The notes beneath the pieces are model-generated. The model saw only the letters and a program-made list of their open reading frames with translations, ran no database searches and was not told where the DNA came from. Shown here one piece after another: positions 1-10,676 of a stretch of 64,000 bases of DNA. Numbering within the stretch: the first letter of the stretch is position 1; each line of letters opens with the position of its first letter. The stretch comes from Rhynchopus euleeides (lineage: Eukaryota; Euglenozoa; Diplonemea; Diplonemida; Diplonemidae): NCBI GenBank assembly GCA_963210315.1, contig OY723255.1, positions 2,232,001 to 2,296,000 on the forward strand. The letters run 5' to 3'. The position numbers and the translations under genes are program-made.

Positions 1-84
1 GGTGACTACAAAAAGGACTAACATTGCAAGAAGGTGCTGGGAGATTTACTTTTCCATTCACTCTCGACGATCAAAACCCCCCCC
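1..84 (+). repeat. Dispersed repeat, left copy
   Basis: These bases match 36927-37010 at roughly 90 percent by eye, including the shared string GTGACTACAAAAAGGACT and a following purine/pyrimidine stretch. The match stops where this copy enters a poly-C run before the amastin-like exon. No coding role is visible. Confidence 0.7.
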
Positions 85-128
85 CCCCCCACTTGCCTCG
101 ACGAAGGCCGCACCCCCCCCCTTCTCAG

Positions 129-826
129 GTGTGCGGGGTGTCGGCCAACCACTCCTCGCACTGCCCCTCCTGGGGGGAGTACTGCCCGCCTGCTGCCCCG
201 TTCGTCCGCGCCTCGACTGCATTTGCCATCATCGCCCTGCTGCTGTGTGTGGTTATGGTGGGCCTCGACTATTTCGAGATGACCAGGCCGGGCATGTTCC
301 GCCTGCACCACCCTTGCATGACAGTGGGGCACCACCTGCTGTGGCTGTGCATGGGCCTCGCGTGGATGACCTTCACAGGGGGGTGGGAACAGCGCTGTGG
401 GGACACCCCGTTCGTTAAAGAGGGAATCCGTCAGTACCACAGCAGCTGGAATATGTCGTATGTCCTGTGGGATGGGCTACATTTTTACGCACACGACCTT
501 CGCGGGAAGTGTCATTCAGCTCTGCCAAACGTGCTCTACACACCACCCCCTTCATCAGGCAAGTGGGTTTGTAAGTGTGTGTGGAAGCGTCAACACATCA
601 AACGAAGTATCAAACGTAGAGAGCGGCAGAGTTGAAGTAACACTTTGCCGTCGACCGCACACTGAAGCTCCTCGCATGCACCTCACTGACCACTGCACCA
701 CCACCCCCCTCTCGCAGGTACGCATGGGGGTGGATGTTCATGATCTGGCTCTGGGTGGTGCACGCCTGCATTGCCGTCGCCCTCACACTGAAGCTCCTCG
801 GGAGCCCGCTCCCCTGTGGACTATAG
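129..826 (+). CDS. Amastin-like four-helix surface protein, 5'-partial, two exons (129-475, 718-826)
   Basis: Amastins are small plasma-membrane glycoproteins of kinetoplastids with four transmembrane helices. The first visible exon follows a C-rich acceptor ending CTTCTCAG (AG at 127-128). It encodes a Cys-Pro-Ser-Trp-Gly-Glu-Tyr-Cys motif close to the amastin signature (C, then T/S, aromatic, G, ending in C), followed by the hydrophobic helix STAFAIIALLLCVVMVGL. A third helix follows (HHLLWLCMGLAWMTF). The second exon starts after CTCTCGCAG and supplies the last helix (WGWMFMIWLWVVHACIAVAL) and a TAG stop at 824-826. The reading phase joins as gg|g. The 476-717 intron then begins GC and ends AG, and most of it is a short inverted-repeat element. 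The first helix and the start codon lie outside the window. Family assignment rests on the motif and the helix order only. Confidence 0.6.
504..647 (+). mobile_element. Short inverted-repeat element, family A, inside the amastin-like intron
   Basis: Imperfect terminal inverted repeats of about 23 bp run from GGGAAGTGTCATTCAGCTCT on the left to AGAGTTGAAGTAACACTTT on the right. The centre carries CTTCATCAGGC, then GTGTGGAAGCGTCAACAC at 581-595, a one-base variant of the core found elsewhere in the window. A near-identical copy lies at 48056-48212. It has no coding capacity, so it is non-autonomous. Confidence 0.75.
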
Positions 827-2100
827 ACCCCAGGTACGGAAGAAATACGGCCAGCATGGCGCGCGCCACAGCCAGGTCGTCTCAATACACCAGGCTGGAC
901 GGCCGTCGATCCAAGAAAATGGGCAGGGGGGGGGGACTTCCAGTGATGTGAAACCCTTGATTTGTAGCATCGTGTCGTTCTCTCTCTCTCTCTCTCACCT
1001 GCGCCTGCTTCCCTCCCTCACCCCACCCCCTTCCCCCCCCCCCTCCCCTAGGAGAAAGAAGCGAACACTATATACCCCTACATGTTGTGTATTCTCAGAG
1101 ACTATTTCAGGGAGGAGGGAGGCCGAGGCAGTCGCGTCATGCCGAGGTCAGGTGCAGTTGGCGTACGGCTGTTGCCACAGTTGTCTTTGTTGTGTTTAAA
1201 CAGTTGTGAGGCGGGGGTCGGTGGCACCACACCAGTGGTCCCTCCCTCCTGGCGGTCCACCGACAGTGCGGCGCGTTTCGGAAAAAAGGGGGTGTGGGTG
1301 TGGGTGCGGTTGTTCCGAGCCTTATTCGGAGCCTGTTCCCCCCCACCCCTGTGTGTTGTTTGTGTAAGGCTACAGAGGTTCGTTTCCACCCTAACCTTGC
1401 CCCCACCCCCACCCCCCTTTTCCCGTCTTACTCCGCCCATGACAGACAACAGCTTCAAACAAATATCAATCGTTCGGTTGGGGGTGGGGTGGGAGGGGGG
1501 AGGCGGAAAGGAGTTCTTATGGTTCCCCCCAAACAAGACTGCTTGTCACGGCGAAGGAGTCAGTGGGGGCGTGCCGGCGCGCAGTGTGTTTTGAGAGAGC
1601 AACACAAAAACCACTTTTTCACAGCAACGCCCTTCACAGGGGCCACACCACACTGCCGCTCGTGCGCACAAACTAAACCCAGACTCTTTGCCGGTTGCAC
1701 AAACAAAACATTACGTACGCCGGGTGGTGTACCTGAAATCCCGTGTAAACCGTACGAAAGAACTACGAAATACGGGGTAGGGAGTCGTTTTTATTTTGGG
1801 TGGCACTTTTTTTTGGGGGGGTATTATTGGGGGGGTTCCTTCAAGGTTTGAGGTGACCCAACCCCGCCCAGGGTGCGATGCAGCAAAGAGACGAGTCATG
1901 TCCCGTTGATATCACCTCACAAAATCGCCTTGCTACGACTTCAGCATCCACACATACGACACATGACACACCCAGCAGATCAGTTCTAACAGCATTCCTA
2001 AGTATGGAAGCAACCAAAACTGATGAAGAAAATGCCCGGGCTCACATTTCAGGTTTCAACGGCAAGTGGCTGCACAGACCGGCGTGTTTCAAATGAGCCC
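827..2100. other. Intergenic; no gene recognised
   Basis: This stretch has CT microsatellites (near 980-1000), C-rich tracts near 1030-1050 and 1390-1430, and G-rich runs near 1480-1500 and 1810-1840. Open frames in it are low-complexity and match no family. A string near 1755-1775 (TACGAAAGAACTACGAAATA) recurs with changes near 3188-3210. Confidence 0.6.
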
Positions 2101-2118
2101 TTACCACAGGAGCTCACG

Positions 2119-2610
2119 ATGGCGGGGGTGGAGGCAGCTGTGAGGGAGGCCGGCTACAAGATGAAGCGCCCTCTGCTCCGTGTTCTGTGGGGCAACTTAC
2201 TGGAGGCAACGGAGACACTGCCTCTGGGCGAAGCCATAGGGCAGTGTTTTTGTGTCAGCACCTTCGCACTTTATTTTGAAAACAAGGCAGCTGCCTTGTT
2301 TTCAAAATAAGGTGCGAAGGTGCTGAAGCCGCTCTTAAGCATGGCACCGACAAGGTGAAGACCCTCCTTAAGTCAGCAAGGCCTTCCAACCTGTGGAGGC
2401 CCAAGCCTGCAGCAAAGAAGGCTGCCAAGAAGCCGGCTGCTAAGGCAACCAGCTCAACCCCCCTCGCAAAGAGGCGCCCAAAGAGGGCCGAGCACCACGG
2501 ACAGTGCGGTGGCAACCCTCCTCGACTTCCTGATGCCACAGGCCTAGAAGTCACGTACAGTCCATTCCGCCAGCACAGCAACCAGCCTGGTGCCCAGTGC
2601 GTGGTTTGTT
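2119..2610 (+). pseudogene. Lysine-rich, histone H1-like gene fragment, interrupted
   Basis: Two coding-like stretches flank a 72-bp palindrome. Upstream, from ATG 2119, about 45 codons (ending in TLPLGEAIGQCF) read cleanly before entering the palindrome and a stop. Downstream, in another frame, are the residues LKHGTDKVKTLLKSARPSNL and then a basic Lys/Ala/Pro-rich segment (KPAAKKAAKKPAAKATS), ending at the TGA near 2610. Such a segment is typical of histone H1 tails and other small chromatin proteins. No globular H1 domain is visible. A frame change at the palindrome breaks the gene, either truly or through a local assembly fault. It could also be two exons around an unusual intron. Confidence 0.35.
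2255..2326. repeat. 72-bp near-perfect palindrome
   Basis: The left arm begins TCAGCACCTTCGCAC and the right arm ends GTGCGAAGGTGCTGA. The arms meet at GCAG|CTGC (2290/2291) with a single mismatch in 36 pairs and no loop. It lies inside the H1-like coding fragment. Confidence 0.95.
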
Positions 2611-2626
2611 GACCAGAATTGTTGTT

Positions 2627-5600
2627 CATGTTCTTTGTTCTCAGAGCCCGTAGAAGGAAATGAGCAGAACCGCTGATCTTGCCCCAAGCAGCCTTGGAAC
2701 AGATATCAGGTTAGCGAGCAGCCAGAGTTGGCCTCAGACGGTCACTACTAAACACGCCAGGTTCGTGATACCCTTGCAACACCATCTTTATTCCACACGC
2801 CAACATGATCCACGTGATCAGCCGAGGCGAATGGTGACTTTGTTGCTCACCTGTGGCGGTCTTGTTGATTGGTGTGCTGCAGTACGCGGGTCGGCGGGCC
2901 GTGGCTTGGCGGTGGCGGTCGTCCCGCTCCGCGTCGGGGGCGAGCCCAGGCCCCCTTCCCCAACATGCTGCTGCTTTTGATGATTTACGTGGTATTGTGT
3001 GAGCAAGGTGGGTTCTGTCAGGACGGTGTATGTTGCCGGGGGGGGCGCGTGGGCTGCCATTGAGTTGCACGGAGTGTGTCAGTGCGTGCATTCTTCCCGG
3101 CGCGCGAAGCGCGCCGGGAAAAAATACGCCACTCCAGCCGCCAAAAAAGCAGGGGAAAAAACGACACCCCTACCACTAAAATCCTTACGAAAGAAGTACG
3201 AAATACGGGATGTCAATTACACCAGTCAGTGACGCCGGCTCCTTTTTTTATGCACGGGGGAAGCACGCCCTAAACACCTCCCCATGATGTTTCCTGTTGA
3301 GGAGATAAGTCGTTTTGGTGCGATGTTTTTTGTGGGGGGGGGGGGGTATCGTGAAGAGTCCCCCGGGGCTTGCCCCAACCCCCGCCCTCATCCCGACAGG
3401 GGGGCTGGGGGAGGGCTCTCTGTGGCATGGTGGAACAGAACTGCTTTCGAGAGCAGAGACGCAGAATCGCGGCGGAAAAAACACATTGAAATCGGGGAAA
3501 GAAAATGAAGAAAAATCTGGAAGAAAAAAATATCCCACACCCCTGCGGATTAGGGGGATGTGTGTGGCTGGCGAGTCAGCCAAGATCTTGGAACCCACGC
3601 AGGAGGAATATACGGTGCCGGCCACGCCAGGATTCATACCCGGGCCGGCGCTGCGGCGATGTATTGGAATGCTGAAACCACAACGAGAAGGCAATCCCTC
3701 TCGCGTGACGCTTCTTGTGTTCAGGGGAGGGCAGCACGCCAGCGGCACGTTGTCAAGCTTGAGAGGGATTGAGTGGCCTTGAGAGACCGATCTGCCACCG
3801 CCTCCCCCCCCCCCCCCCCCCGAATGCGATGGGGGGGTGAGAGAACAGAGATGAGTGCTTATATCCACAGTGGTGAAATAGCGGTGTGGGTTGCCCCCCC
3901 CCCCCTCTCCCCACCCCTCCTTCACGGCGGTGTGTTGTGAGGTTTTGGAACGCAAGGAATGAAACAAATACGGCATTGCTTTCTCTCGGGGGTGCATGTG
4001 GAATGAAGAGGGGTGTGTGTGTGTGCGAGGGGGGTGCGTGGGTATGTGCACACTTTGAGCAAACCCCAGGTGGCCTGGTCTCGCATAAGCTCTTTGATTA
4101 GTCATCCCCCCCCCCCTCCCCCGCGCCCTCTCATGAAAACTTTCCCGTGTGGTTCCCGTCTGCTGGGTGCATCATCTGTTCTTTCCAACTGCAATTGCTT
4201 GAAAGGGGGGGGGGGTGTGAAAGGGTGCGTGGTGAAGTCGCGCCAGAGCTCACTTAATGCCATGCAGCGAGCCAGAATAGCACATCGATAGCGCCCGTCA
4301 GAAGCGTGGGGCGACGCTGCGGGATGACTTAAATTGTGTGGTGTGTGTGTGGCGGTCATAGCGTATCAGTTTCTCGTGCGGCGGGTCTTTCGTAGACTTC
4401 TGTACGGTGCGGACCCGCTAATCATATCAACATTGCCAACGTCTGGCGGTGTGTGTTGTGACTCACTCCGAGGGTTCTCCGATCCAAGCGACTGAGAGTT
4501 CATGCCTTCTCTTGAAGTTGACTGTGAAGGCGAGTCTGGGGTGTTTCGTGAATCGTGTCGATCGTACCAAGGGTTGGGTTACCTAGTGGCTTGGCGTTCT
4601 CCTCCAAAAAGGTCTAGTGTGTGTGTGTGAGTGAGAGGGTATTAATTCTTCATGGAGGATATCCCGCTTGTGATGATGGTGCCGATTTTTTTGAAGGTGG
4701 GTTGTGTACATCACCTCTTTGTCTGTCCCCACCCACCCCTCCAATCCCGCCGTGTGACAACAACGAAATAGAAGATCGTGCGCAAGTTGTCCGGATTCCG
4801 ACCCGAGCCGTGCTACCCACCACCCCCCGTATTTTTCTTCTGTATTCATTCCAAATATTTCTGTCACACAGTTGCGTTTCTTGCGTTCGGTGTCCGTCTT
4901 TTCAACAGAAGGAGAAACTAAGTACCTTCCTTTTGGTTTGCCCCCAAACCACAACTATCGACTCACCCTGTGTTGCGGCCATCGTAGCAAAAATCCAAGC
5001 CCGGAGACCTGCTACATCTGGTGTGGTGCGGCAACCCCAAAGGTTGCAGAGAGAAGTTCGCGGTGTGGAAGCGTGATCCGCAAAAAAAAAATGTTTGTAC
5101 AGGCAGGCTGATCCCCGAGACAAGTTCAACCCAGAAGCTTCCCGAAGTTCTTTTCGGACATTCCCCCCAAAGGAAAAAAAGTCGCCGAAAACAAAAGAGG
5201 TGGGGGGGGAACATGCGGCGTGTGTGTGCGCGCCCTGCACGGAACATATCTGAAATCAAAGCCACCCTCCCCCCCTCTCACAAAGGGGAGGTGCACCGAG
5301 TACGAACAAAATACTGTTTCTAGATTTTTTATTGGCAAACCACGTTTGTGCCCGTCAATTATCTCAGGGGGCCAGTACAGGCCCCTTGTTTCACGCATAG
5401 GTTCCCTTTGGTGGGCGAAAGTGCACTGTATTTTTTTTCGCCTCTCGCGGGTGGGGGGTAGGGTGGTGTGGGGTTCAACAATTACGGGGGCCGTTTGAGA
5501 CACGGTCAGAAAATTCGTCAAAATTGTGTTGTTAGTCCGGCGTAGCCAACTGGGGAAACTTTCTGTGCATTTAACTGGATCGTGCGACCCCACTCACACC

Positions 5601-5800
5601 ACTTCATCAGACCGAGAAGTGGTGTACACAAGTGGGTCTGCGGTCCGGCAAGCTGCATACAAAAATCTGCTGCCTTCATTGCATGAGCTGTGCTATAGGT
5701 GCAATGCAGAGGGGAGCGAACAGCCCTTTCTGATGGGGGCAGTGTGTGTCCACCATATCTGGTCCATTGGCACGCATGTCAGATATTCTATGTTTTTTTC
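2627..5800. other. Intergenic; no gene recognised
   Basis: This region contains poly-C and poly-G runs (3340-3350, 3803-3822, 4204-4214), GT microsatellites (4010-4025, 4618-4630) and a short palindrome GCGCGAAGCGCGC near 3100. A sequence resembling a core motif, GTGTGGAAGCGTGATCCGC, occurs at 5065-5083. All long frames here are low-complexity and were not called. Confidence 0.6.
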
Positions 5801-5813
5801 ACGGTTTGCCCCC

Positions 5814-5958
5814 CGGGCGGGATCCCGGGCGGGCCCGGCCGGGTTCCGGGAAATTCCGGGATTCCCGGGATTTCCCGGCCGGGAATCCCGGGATTTCCCG
5901 GCCGGGATCCCGGGATGACCCCGGGATATCCCGGGGTCATCCCGGGACCCCCCCGGGG
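5814..5958. repeat. CCCGGG palindrome array 1
   Basis: This is a dense cluster of short palindromes built from CCCGGG, CCGGGATCCCGG-like and TTCCCGGCCGGGAA units. It follows a leader (TTTTTTCACGGTTTGCCCCC) that also precedes the array at 6059-6155 and occurs inverted next to 8676-8780. Confidence 0.85.
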
Positions 5959-6058
5959 TCAGGTGTAGGTGGGTGGTAAGATGACTTGAGAGTTTTGCAC
6001 ATTGCATATTGCACGCTGCCGTTGCCCCCTTCCCCTTTGCGATCCACCCGATGTCATT

Positions 6059-6155
6059 AGTTTTTCACGGTTTGCCCCCGGGCGGGATCTCGGGCGGGCC
6101 CGGCCGGGAAATCCCGGGATGGCCCCGGGATATCCCGGGGTCATCCCGGGACCCA
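6059..6155. repeat. CCCGGG palindrome array 2
   Basis: It has the same leader and the same unit types as the array at 5814, shorter. It abuts the truncated short element at 6157. Confidence 0.85.
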
Positions 6156-6156
6156 G

Positions 6157-6275
6157 TCGTGCCCTTGTGCTCCTCACTCACGACACCATCATCAGCAGGA
6201 GTGTGAGTGTGGAAGCGTCAACGCAAAAAGAAACCAAAGCAAGTGCCGAACAAAGCGCAGTGACACTTTTCGCTC
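6157..6275 (+). mobile_element. Family A short element, 5'-truncated
   Basis: It matches 41670-41780 closely: a GTGCTCCTCACTCACGACAC stretch, the exact core at 6212-6224, then GCGCAGTGACACTTTTCGC at the right end. The left inverted repeat is missing because the CCCGGG array begins there. Confidence 0.75.
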
Positions 6276-7084
6276 AGTAATGCTGAAAAATGAGCCGCCT
6301 CACAATGTTGGTGACCCCTCCACCTCTTCCCAGCACAACTGGAGGGCCACCCACTCTGCGCAGTTTGCCGAAGCTAGTACCTGGCAATACCCCAGCGCGT
6401 TCACTCCATCGATCTGTACAAGAGGCAGCCCAGCCAGTGTCACAAGCCCAGGCCGAGGGGGGGTGACATTCTCTCGGAGTACCCGAGGGAACAGAGAGGT
6501 AACAGAGCGGGATATCCGTGGGATATCCCTCTCTGTTTCTCGCGTGTCTTCTGCAGGGTTCCACATTGGTGCAGGACATCCAACGGGAGAAGTAACATTC
6601 CGTGGAGGTTATCCCATAGGATATCCTCCCCAGGTTCTGGGAATCGAACCACCACCTATGTTGTCACGCAGGCTCCATGCGACAGTACCTCGCGGACAAC
6701 CCAGAATCGGGCGCGGAGCACATCTCCCGACGGTGTTCCCCCGAGGGGAGCCTCGCCCGGGTGTACTTTGCACAGAGTATGGGCGCCCTGTTTGGGATGT
6801 TGACTGCCGCAACCAGATCCCAGGCACTGTGTCGACGACGCAGCACCTGAGCGGGTTTTGAACCCGAGACCGTCAATTCTCAGCAGGACCTCAGGGAGGG
6901 CGCCGACCCGGGCTTCCCCTCCCGGTGTCCTCGCCTCGAAGGGAGGGCGTTTGGTGTGTCGGCATGAGGTGGTGCAGAGGGCAACCCTCTGGAGTGCACT
7001 ACACAGCGACGTGGTTCCTGATGGACACCGTGGTTGAGCAGCAATCTTGTTTCCTGCCACTTGTAATCCTGCCACTTGTCACTT
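6276..7084. other. Intergenic with short GGATATCC-type palindromes
   Basis: GGGATATCC units with inverted copies occur at 6508-6526 and 6607-6627. Two stretches on the minus strand resemble tRNA T-arms or RNA polymerase III B boxes (near 6642-6657 and 6852-6868), but no full cloverleaf could be drawn. No gene was recognised. Confidence 0.5.
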
Positions 7085-8668
7085 GTGTGCTGCCTTCGTG
7101 TGTGCGCCTGTGCCTCCCTGTTCTGCATTTGGTTACCCTCACGGGTATCACGATCACCACGGACTAGTCGCCCGGACGACTAGTCGGGACGACGGGTGAA
7201 ATGACGACGGGTGAAACGACGGGTGGCACCCGTCGACTCGACGGGTCCACCCGTCGAGTCGACGGGTGCCGCCTGTCGAGTTTTCACCCGTCGTCCCGAC
7301 TAGTCGACCCCACCCGTCACTGCCCGACTAGTCCGTGGTGATACAGAGCAGTCCCCCCCCTCCTCCCCCCAAAAATCGTTCGCATCATCTTGGCGCCCAT
7401 TCCTTCCACTTTCTGTGGATGTGTTTGGTATTTCCGAACGGAATTTTCCAGCGTCAAGACTGATACCTCGCCGTTTTCGAGTCAGTCACTTCCACCGCCG
7501 CTGCGATTTGCGTACCGGTAGTTGTGCAGAAATGCTAACATTTAATTTGCTCTGTGGAACCTGGACTGCACCTTCTGGGATGTGAGTCTGTAGATAGTTG
7601 GACAGTTGCGGTACCCATCTGTTAGAAAGCTGAAAGGAACCTTGTCGGGCGATCAAGGACGACTGAGGGTTCAGTTTGAGTTTAATGTGGTCCAAGGGTA
7701 CAACAGACATCACTGCTTTGCAGATCCCTCTTGCTTGTCCCTCTGGTAACTTCCAACGGCTCAAACTCCTCGACTTCCTTGGGTGGGCATTTGCCATACC
7801 TGACGTAAAACAGTGATGCTTCGTGCTAGTGGTGAACCTGACGTTAGTAAAGGAAGGGTGCTGCGGCTGTCCACGAGGGGCTCTGATGCCTCCTCACGGT
7901 GCCTGGTTGGTCGGTTCAGGTGAAACAGAGCAAATTTAGTGTTAGGGGGATGCCTCTGGTCAAGGCCTTTTCACAAAAATTGACCCACGGCGCCGAGTTG
8001 GGCCGTTGGTTCCTGGTTGTAGCTCGGTCTACGCCAGGTTCCACACCCCGTCATCGCAAAACGTACGCATACACAGAGGCAAAACACAACAGCCTCTGTG
8101 GTACGGGAGCATGGCGGGAGGAAATTTTGCCTTTTGGTCAAATAGGCACCCTTTTGTAATCACTTGACCCGCAGGGTGGCTGAGTCTTATCAGACAGGCC
8201 GACCTACATGTTGATCAGTGGAACCACACAACCTGTTCAACCTGCCCCCGGGGTGGCTGAGTCCACCCCTGCCGTAGCGTAAGATAAGCCTACGTCGACC
8301 CTCGTCGTCCTCTTCGTCGTCCTAGGACTGTGGAGTTCAGCAACCAGGAGGAGGATGCGGAACTGCTGTGAGCTGCACACTCTCTTGACACACCTGCACG
8401 TATCTGCGTTACACTCGTGGTAACCCCGAACCCTGTATTTATACAGGAGACTTCCATCTGGGACAGTTTCTGTTCCAGATGAGCTTTGACAGTGGTAGCC
8501 ATCTTTGCTATGGAGCCATCGTCATTGCTATCGTCGTCACTCGGACCCATGAGCAGTGGATACAATTGGTGGAAGGAGAGGGTGCGGTTCTGGATCAGCA
8601 GGTCTGAATCTGAAACTGGGACTGAAAGCCATAGGTCTGAGATGACCTCGGTCCAAGCGACCTGAGAC
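7085..8668 (-). repeat. Arm 1 of a ~1.6-kb inverted duplication
   Basis: Reading this arm on the minus strand gives the sequence of 18425-20105, with small indels. Shared landmarks are the run CATCGTCATTGCTATCGTCG (8518), the string CAAAAATCGTTCGCATCATC (7371), and GGAATTTTCCAGCGTCAAGA (7440). A frame encoding DDDSNDDGSIAKMATTVKAH reads in both arms, but the flanking frames do not hold up, so no gene is called. Each arm ends beside a palindrome array (CCCGGG here, ACCGGT in the other arm), which suggests that the arrays belong to the element ends. Confidence 0.8.
7155..7340. mobile_element. 186-bp foldback insertion with 2-bp target duplication
   Basis: Perfect 16-bp terminal inverted repeats, CACCACGGACTAGTCG and its complement, enclose nested ACGGGTG and GTCGAC palindromes. 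AT flanks both ends (7153-7154, 7341-7342). The related arm at 20040-20060 has the same flanks with a single AT and no insert, so this is a direct filled/empty site comparison. Confidence 0.85.
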
Positions 8669-8675
8669 TGAGAAC

Positions 8676-8780
8676 CCCCGGGATTTCCCCGGGATCCCGG
8701 CCGGGATTTCAAAATCCCGGTCCCGGGCCCGGAATTTCCGGGCCCGGCCGGGGTTTCCCGGGATCCTGCCGGGGGGCAAA
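8676..8780. repeat. CCCGGG palindrome array 3
   Basis: The unit types are those of the arrays at 5814 and 6059, with the leader inverted at its right end (GGGGGGCAAACCGTGGT). It borders the end of inverted-duplication arm 1. Confidence 0.85.
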
Positions 8781-8919
8781 CCGTGGTAATTTTTAGCCAA
8801 CTCAGAAGCAATTTGGGATGGACCACACACGCCACCCATCGATTCTTTTCAGAACACCTTCGTGTTCAGAAGCATGTTGTATGTGAAACCTCGTGCACAC
8901 GCTGTAGTGCTGCACACGC

Positions 8920-9240
8920 TATACAGGGGGGGTCTGGGGGGCGGAGCCCCCGAAACCCGCCGGAGGCCACGGTAGTGAGTATCTGTTCCTTGCGCCGTAG
9001 TAGGAGCGCGTGGGAGTTGCGGGCGTACAGATTCTGTGTGAGTTGGATGCGTCCTCCTGAGGCTACTGAGAGTGGTCTGGGTCCCATTCGCTGATGTGAA
9101 CCCAAAGGACTTGGCTACAAGACAGGCACACGCTGCAGCCTAGTGGTACAGGGGGGTCTGGGATATGGTGACTCGCCATACAGGGGGGTCTGGGGGGCGG
9201 AGCCCCCCAGCCGCCGGAGGCCACGGTAGTGAACATCTGT
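8920..9240. repeat. GGGTCTGGGGGGCGGAGCCC hairpin repeats
   Basis: Two or three units of a sequence containing a G-rich arm, GGCGGAGCC and a C-rich arm are followed by GCCGGAGGCCACGGTAGTGA. Further copies lie at 9840-9882, 20808-20852, 20968-21022 and 43203-43258, in both orientations. The intervening ~170-bp spacer is also shared between 8980-9180 and 20850-20960. Confidence 0.75.
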
Positions 9241-9604
9241 TCCGAGCTGAATTCGGTGTGGATCACTCCGACATCAGGTCGGAGCCCAGTGCTGCGCGGG
9301 AAGCAGTCGGTGCTGAGAGTTTCATGCAAAGCGATGCTTGTGGAAGTTTGGGGAACGGCGAACCTCAGGGCGTGAAGAGCAGCAGCCGTCAAGGCCACCC
9401 ACCCACCCACCCCCGCCCCGCGGGGCCCATTTTTTTCTCTCCCCGTCTCTGCCTTCTTTTGAATATTTGAGATCCGTGCGAAACGCCATGGGGTCACTTT
9501 CATTTTTTTGGTGCAAATTTTTCATACTGAATTGGGGTACCAAAACTTTTCGAGTTGTGGACAAATCCCTGTTTGCAAATAAAAAACGTACCTGGGACCA
9601 GGGC

Positions 9605-9895
9605 TGTTCCTAACTGGGGGGCTTGTTCCCCACTTTCAGGATTCTGAACTTTTTTTCTAAGAATTTTTGTAAGGGGAAAAAAAGTTTTTTTCTAAGAATT
9701 TTGTTAGGGGAATTTTTTTCTAAGGTTGTTTCGCAGAGGAAATTTTTTTTTCTAAGTTTTCCCCAGTCGACAGGGCGCGGACAAGGATGGAAGGGAAGTC
9801 TGTCCCCCGTACAGTTCGCCTTGCTGGCCAACTGGAGAGCCAGACGTTCACTACCGTGGCCTCCGGCGGCTGGGGGGCTCCGATTTTTTTTCGAG
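9605..9895 (+). repeat. Dispersed repeat with TTTTTCTAAG motifs, copy 1
   Basis: It is nearly identical to 20551-20845 in the same orientation. It begins GGCTGTTCCTAACTGGGGGG, contains four TTTTTTCTAAG-like blocks, and ends in the GCCTCCGGCGGCTGGGG hairpin repeat. No coding frame is credible. Confidence 0.8.
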
Positions 9896-10476
9896 GCATG
9901 GATGGGCCCGGAGTCTCTGCCAAACGGAATTCTTGCGGCATGCCATATAGCAATTTATGACTTCAGCACGCCGCCCAAATGAACACAGGAAGCAAGAGGT
10001 GCGAAAGATGAGATGTGGTTTCTGGCATGTCTTCCCTTTGTGCCGGGTTGATCGTACAACCCGAGGCCTGTGCCCGGAAGGTTATGAAAACGGGTTTGCG
10101 AGATGTCGGACGTATAGACCACGGACCAGTGGGGTCGTGATGATGCGGGGAGGTTAGGTTATGTCCGTTGGAAGCAGCAGCGTCTTCGTGACTGTGTGCA
10201 CATCGAACACCCCCCCCCTCCCCTCCTTTTGGCAATTGAGAGTTTGCCTGCAACCCCTCTGTCTGCAAAGGGTATTCCACAGCGCTGCTCTGCAGTGCCA
10301 TCGTATCAAGGGTCGCTTGATGATCAATATTCGCCATGGTCATTACCGACCCCAGCCCGCCCTCCGAAGCCAAACAACCCCCACAGGAACATACGAAGAT
10401 TAGAAATGACGAGTAGACGTTACACACGAGAGCAATTGATGGAGATCAGCTCTCTGCCACAGAGCCAAGCGGTCCC

Positions 10477-10676
10477 NNNNNNNNNNNNNNNNNNNNNNNN
10501 NNNNNNNNNNNNNNNNNNNNNNNNNNNNNNNNNNNNNNNNNNNNNNNNNNNNNNNNNNNNNNNNNNNNNNNNNNNNNNNNNNNNNNNNNNNNNNNNNNNN
10601 NNNNNNNNNNNNNNNNNNNNNNNNNNNNNNNNNNNNNNNNNNNNNNNNNNNNNNNNNNNNNNNNNNNNNNNNNNNN
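10477..10676. other. Assembly gap of 200 undetermined bases
   Basis: A run of N that ends immediately before the left terminal repeat of the hAT element. Its 5' target-site duplication therefore cannot be read. Confidence 0.99.

Noticed and set aside
3248..4105. Minus-strand open frame of 285 codons
   Set aside because: It runs through poly-G/poly-C tracts and reads as Gly/Pro/His runs with no domain.
6642..6868. tRNA or tRNA-derived SINE on the minus strand (also near 3627 and 31727)
   Set aside because: Only T-arm-like strings (such as GGTGGTTCGATTCCC) were found. No anticodon arm or D-arm at the right distance could be drawn.
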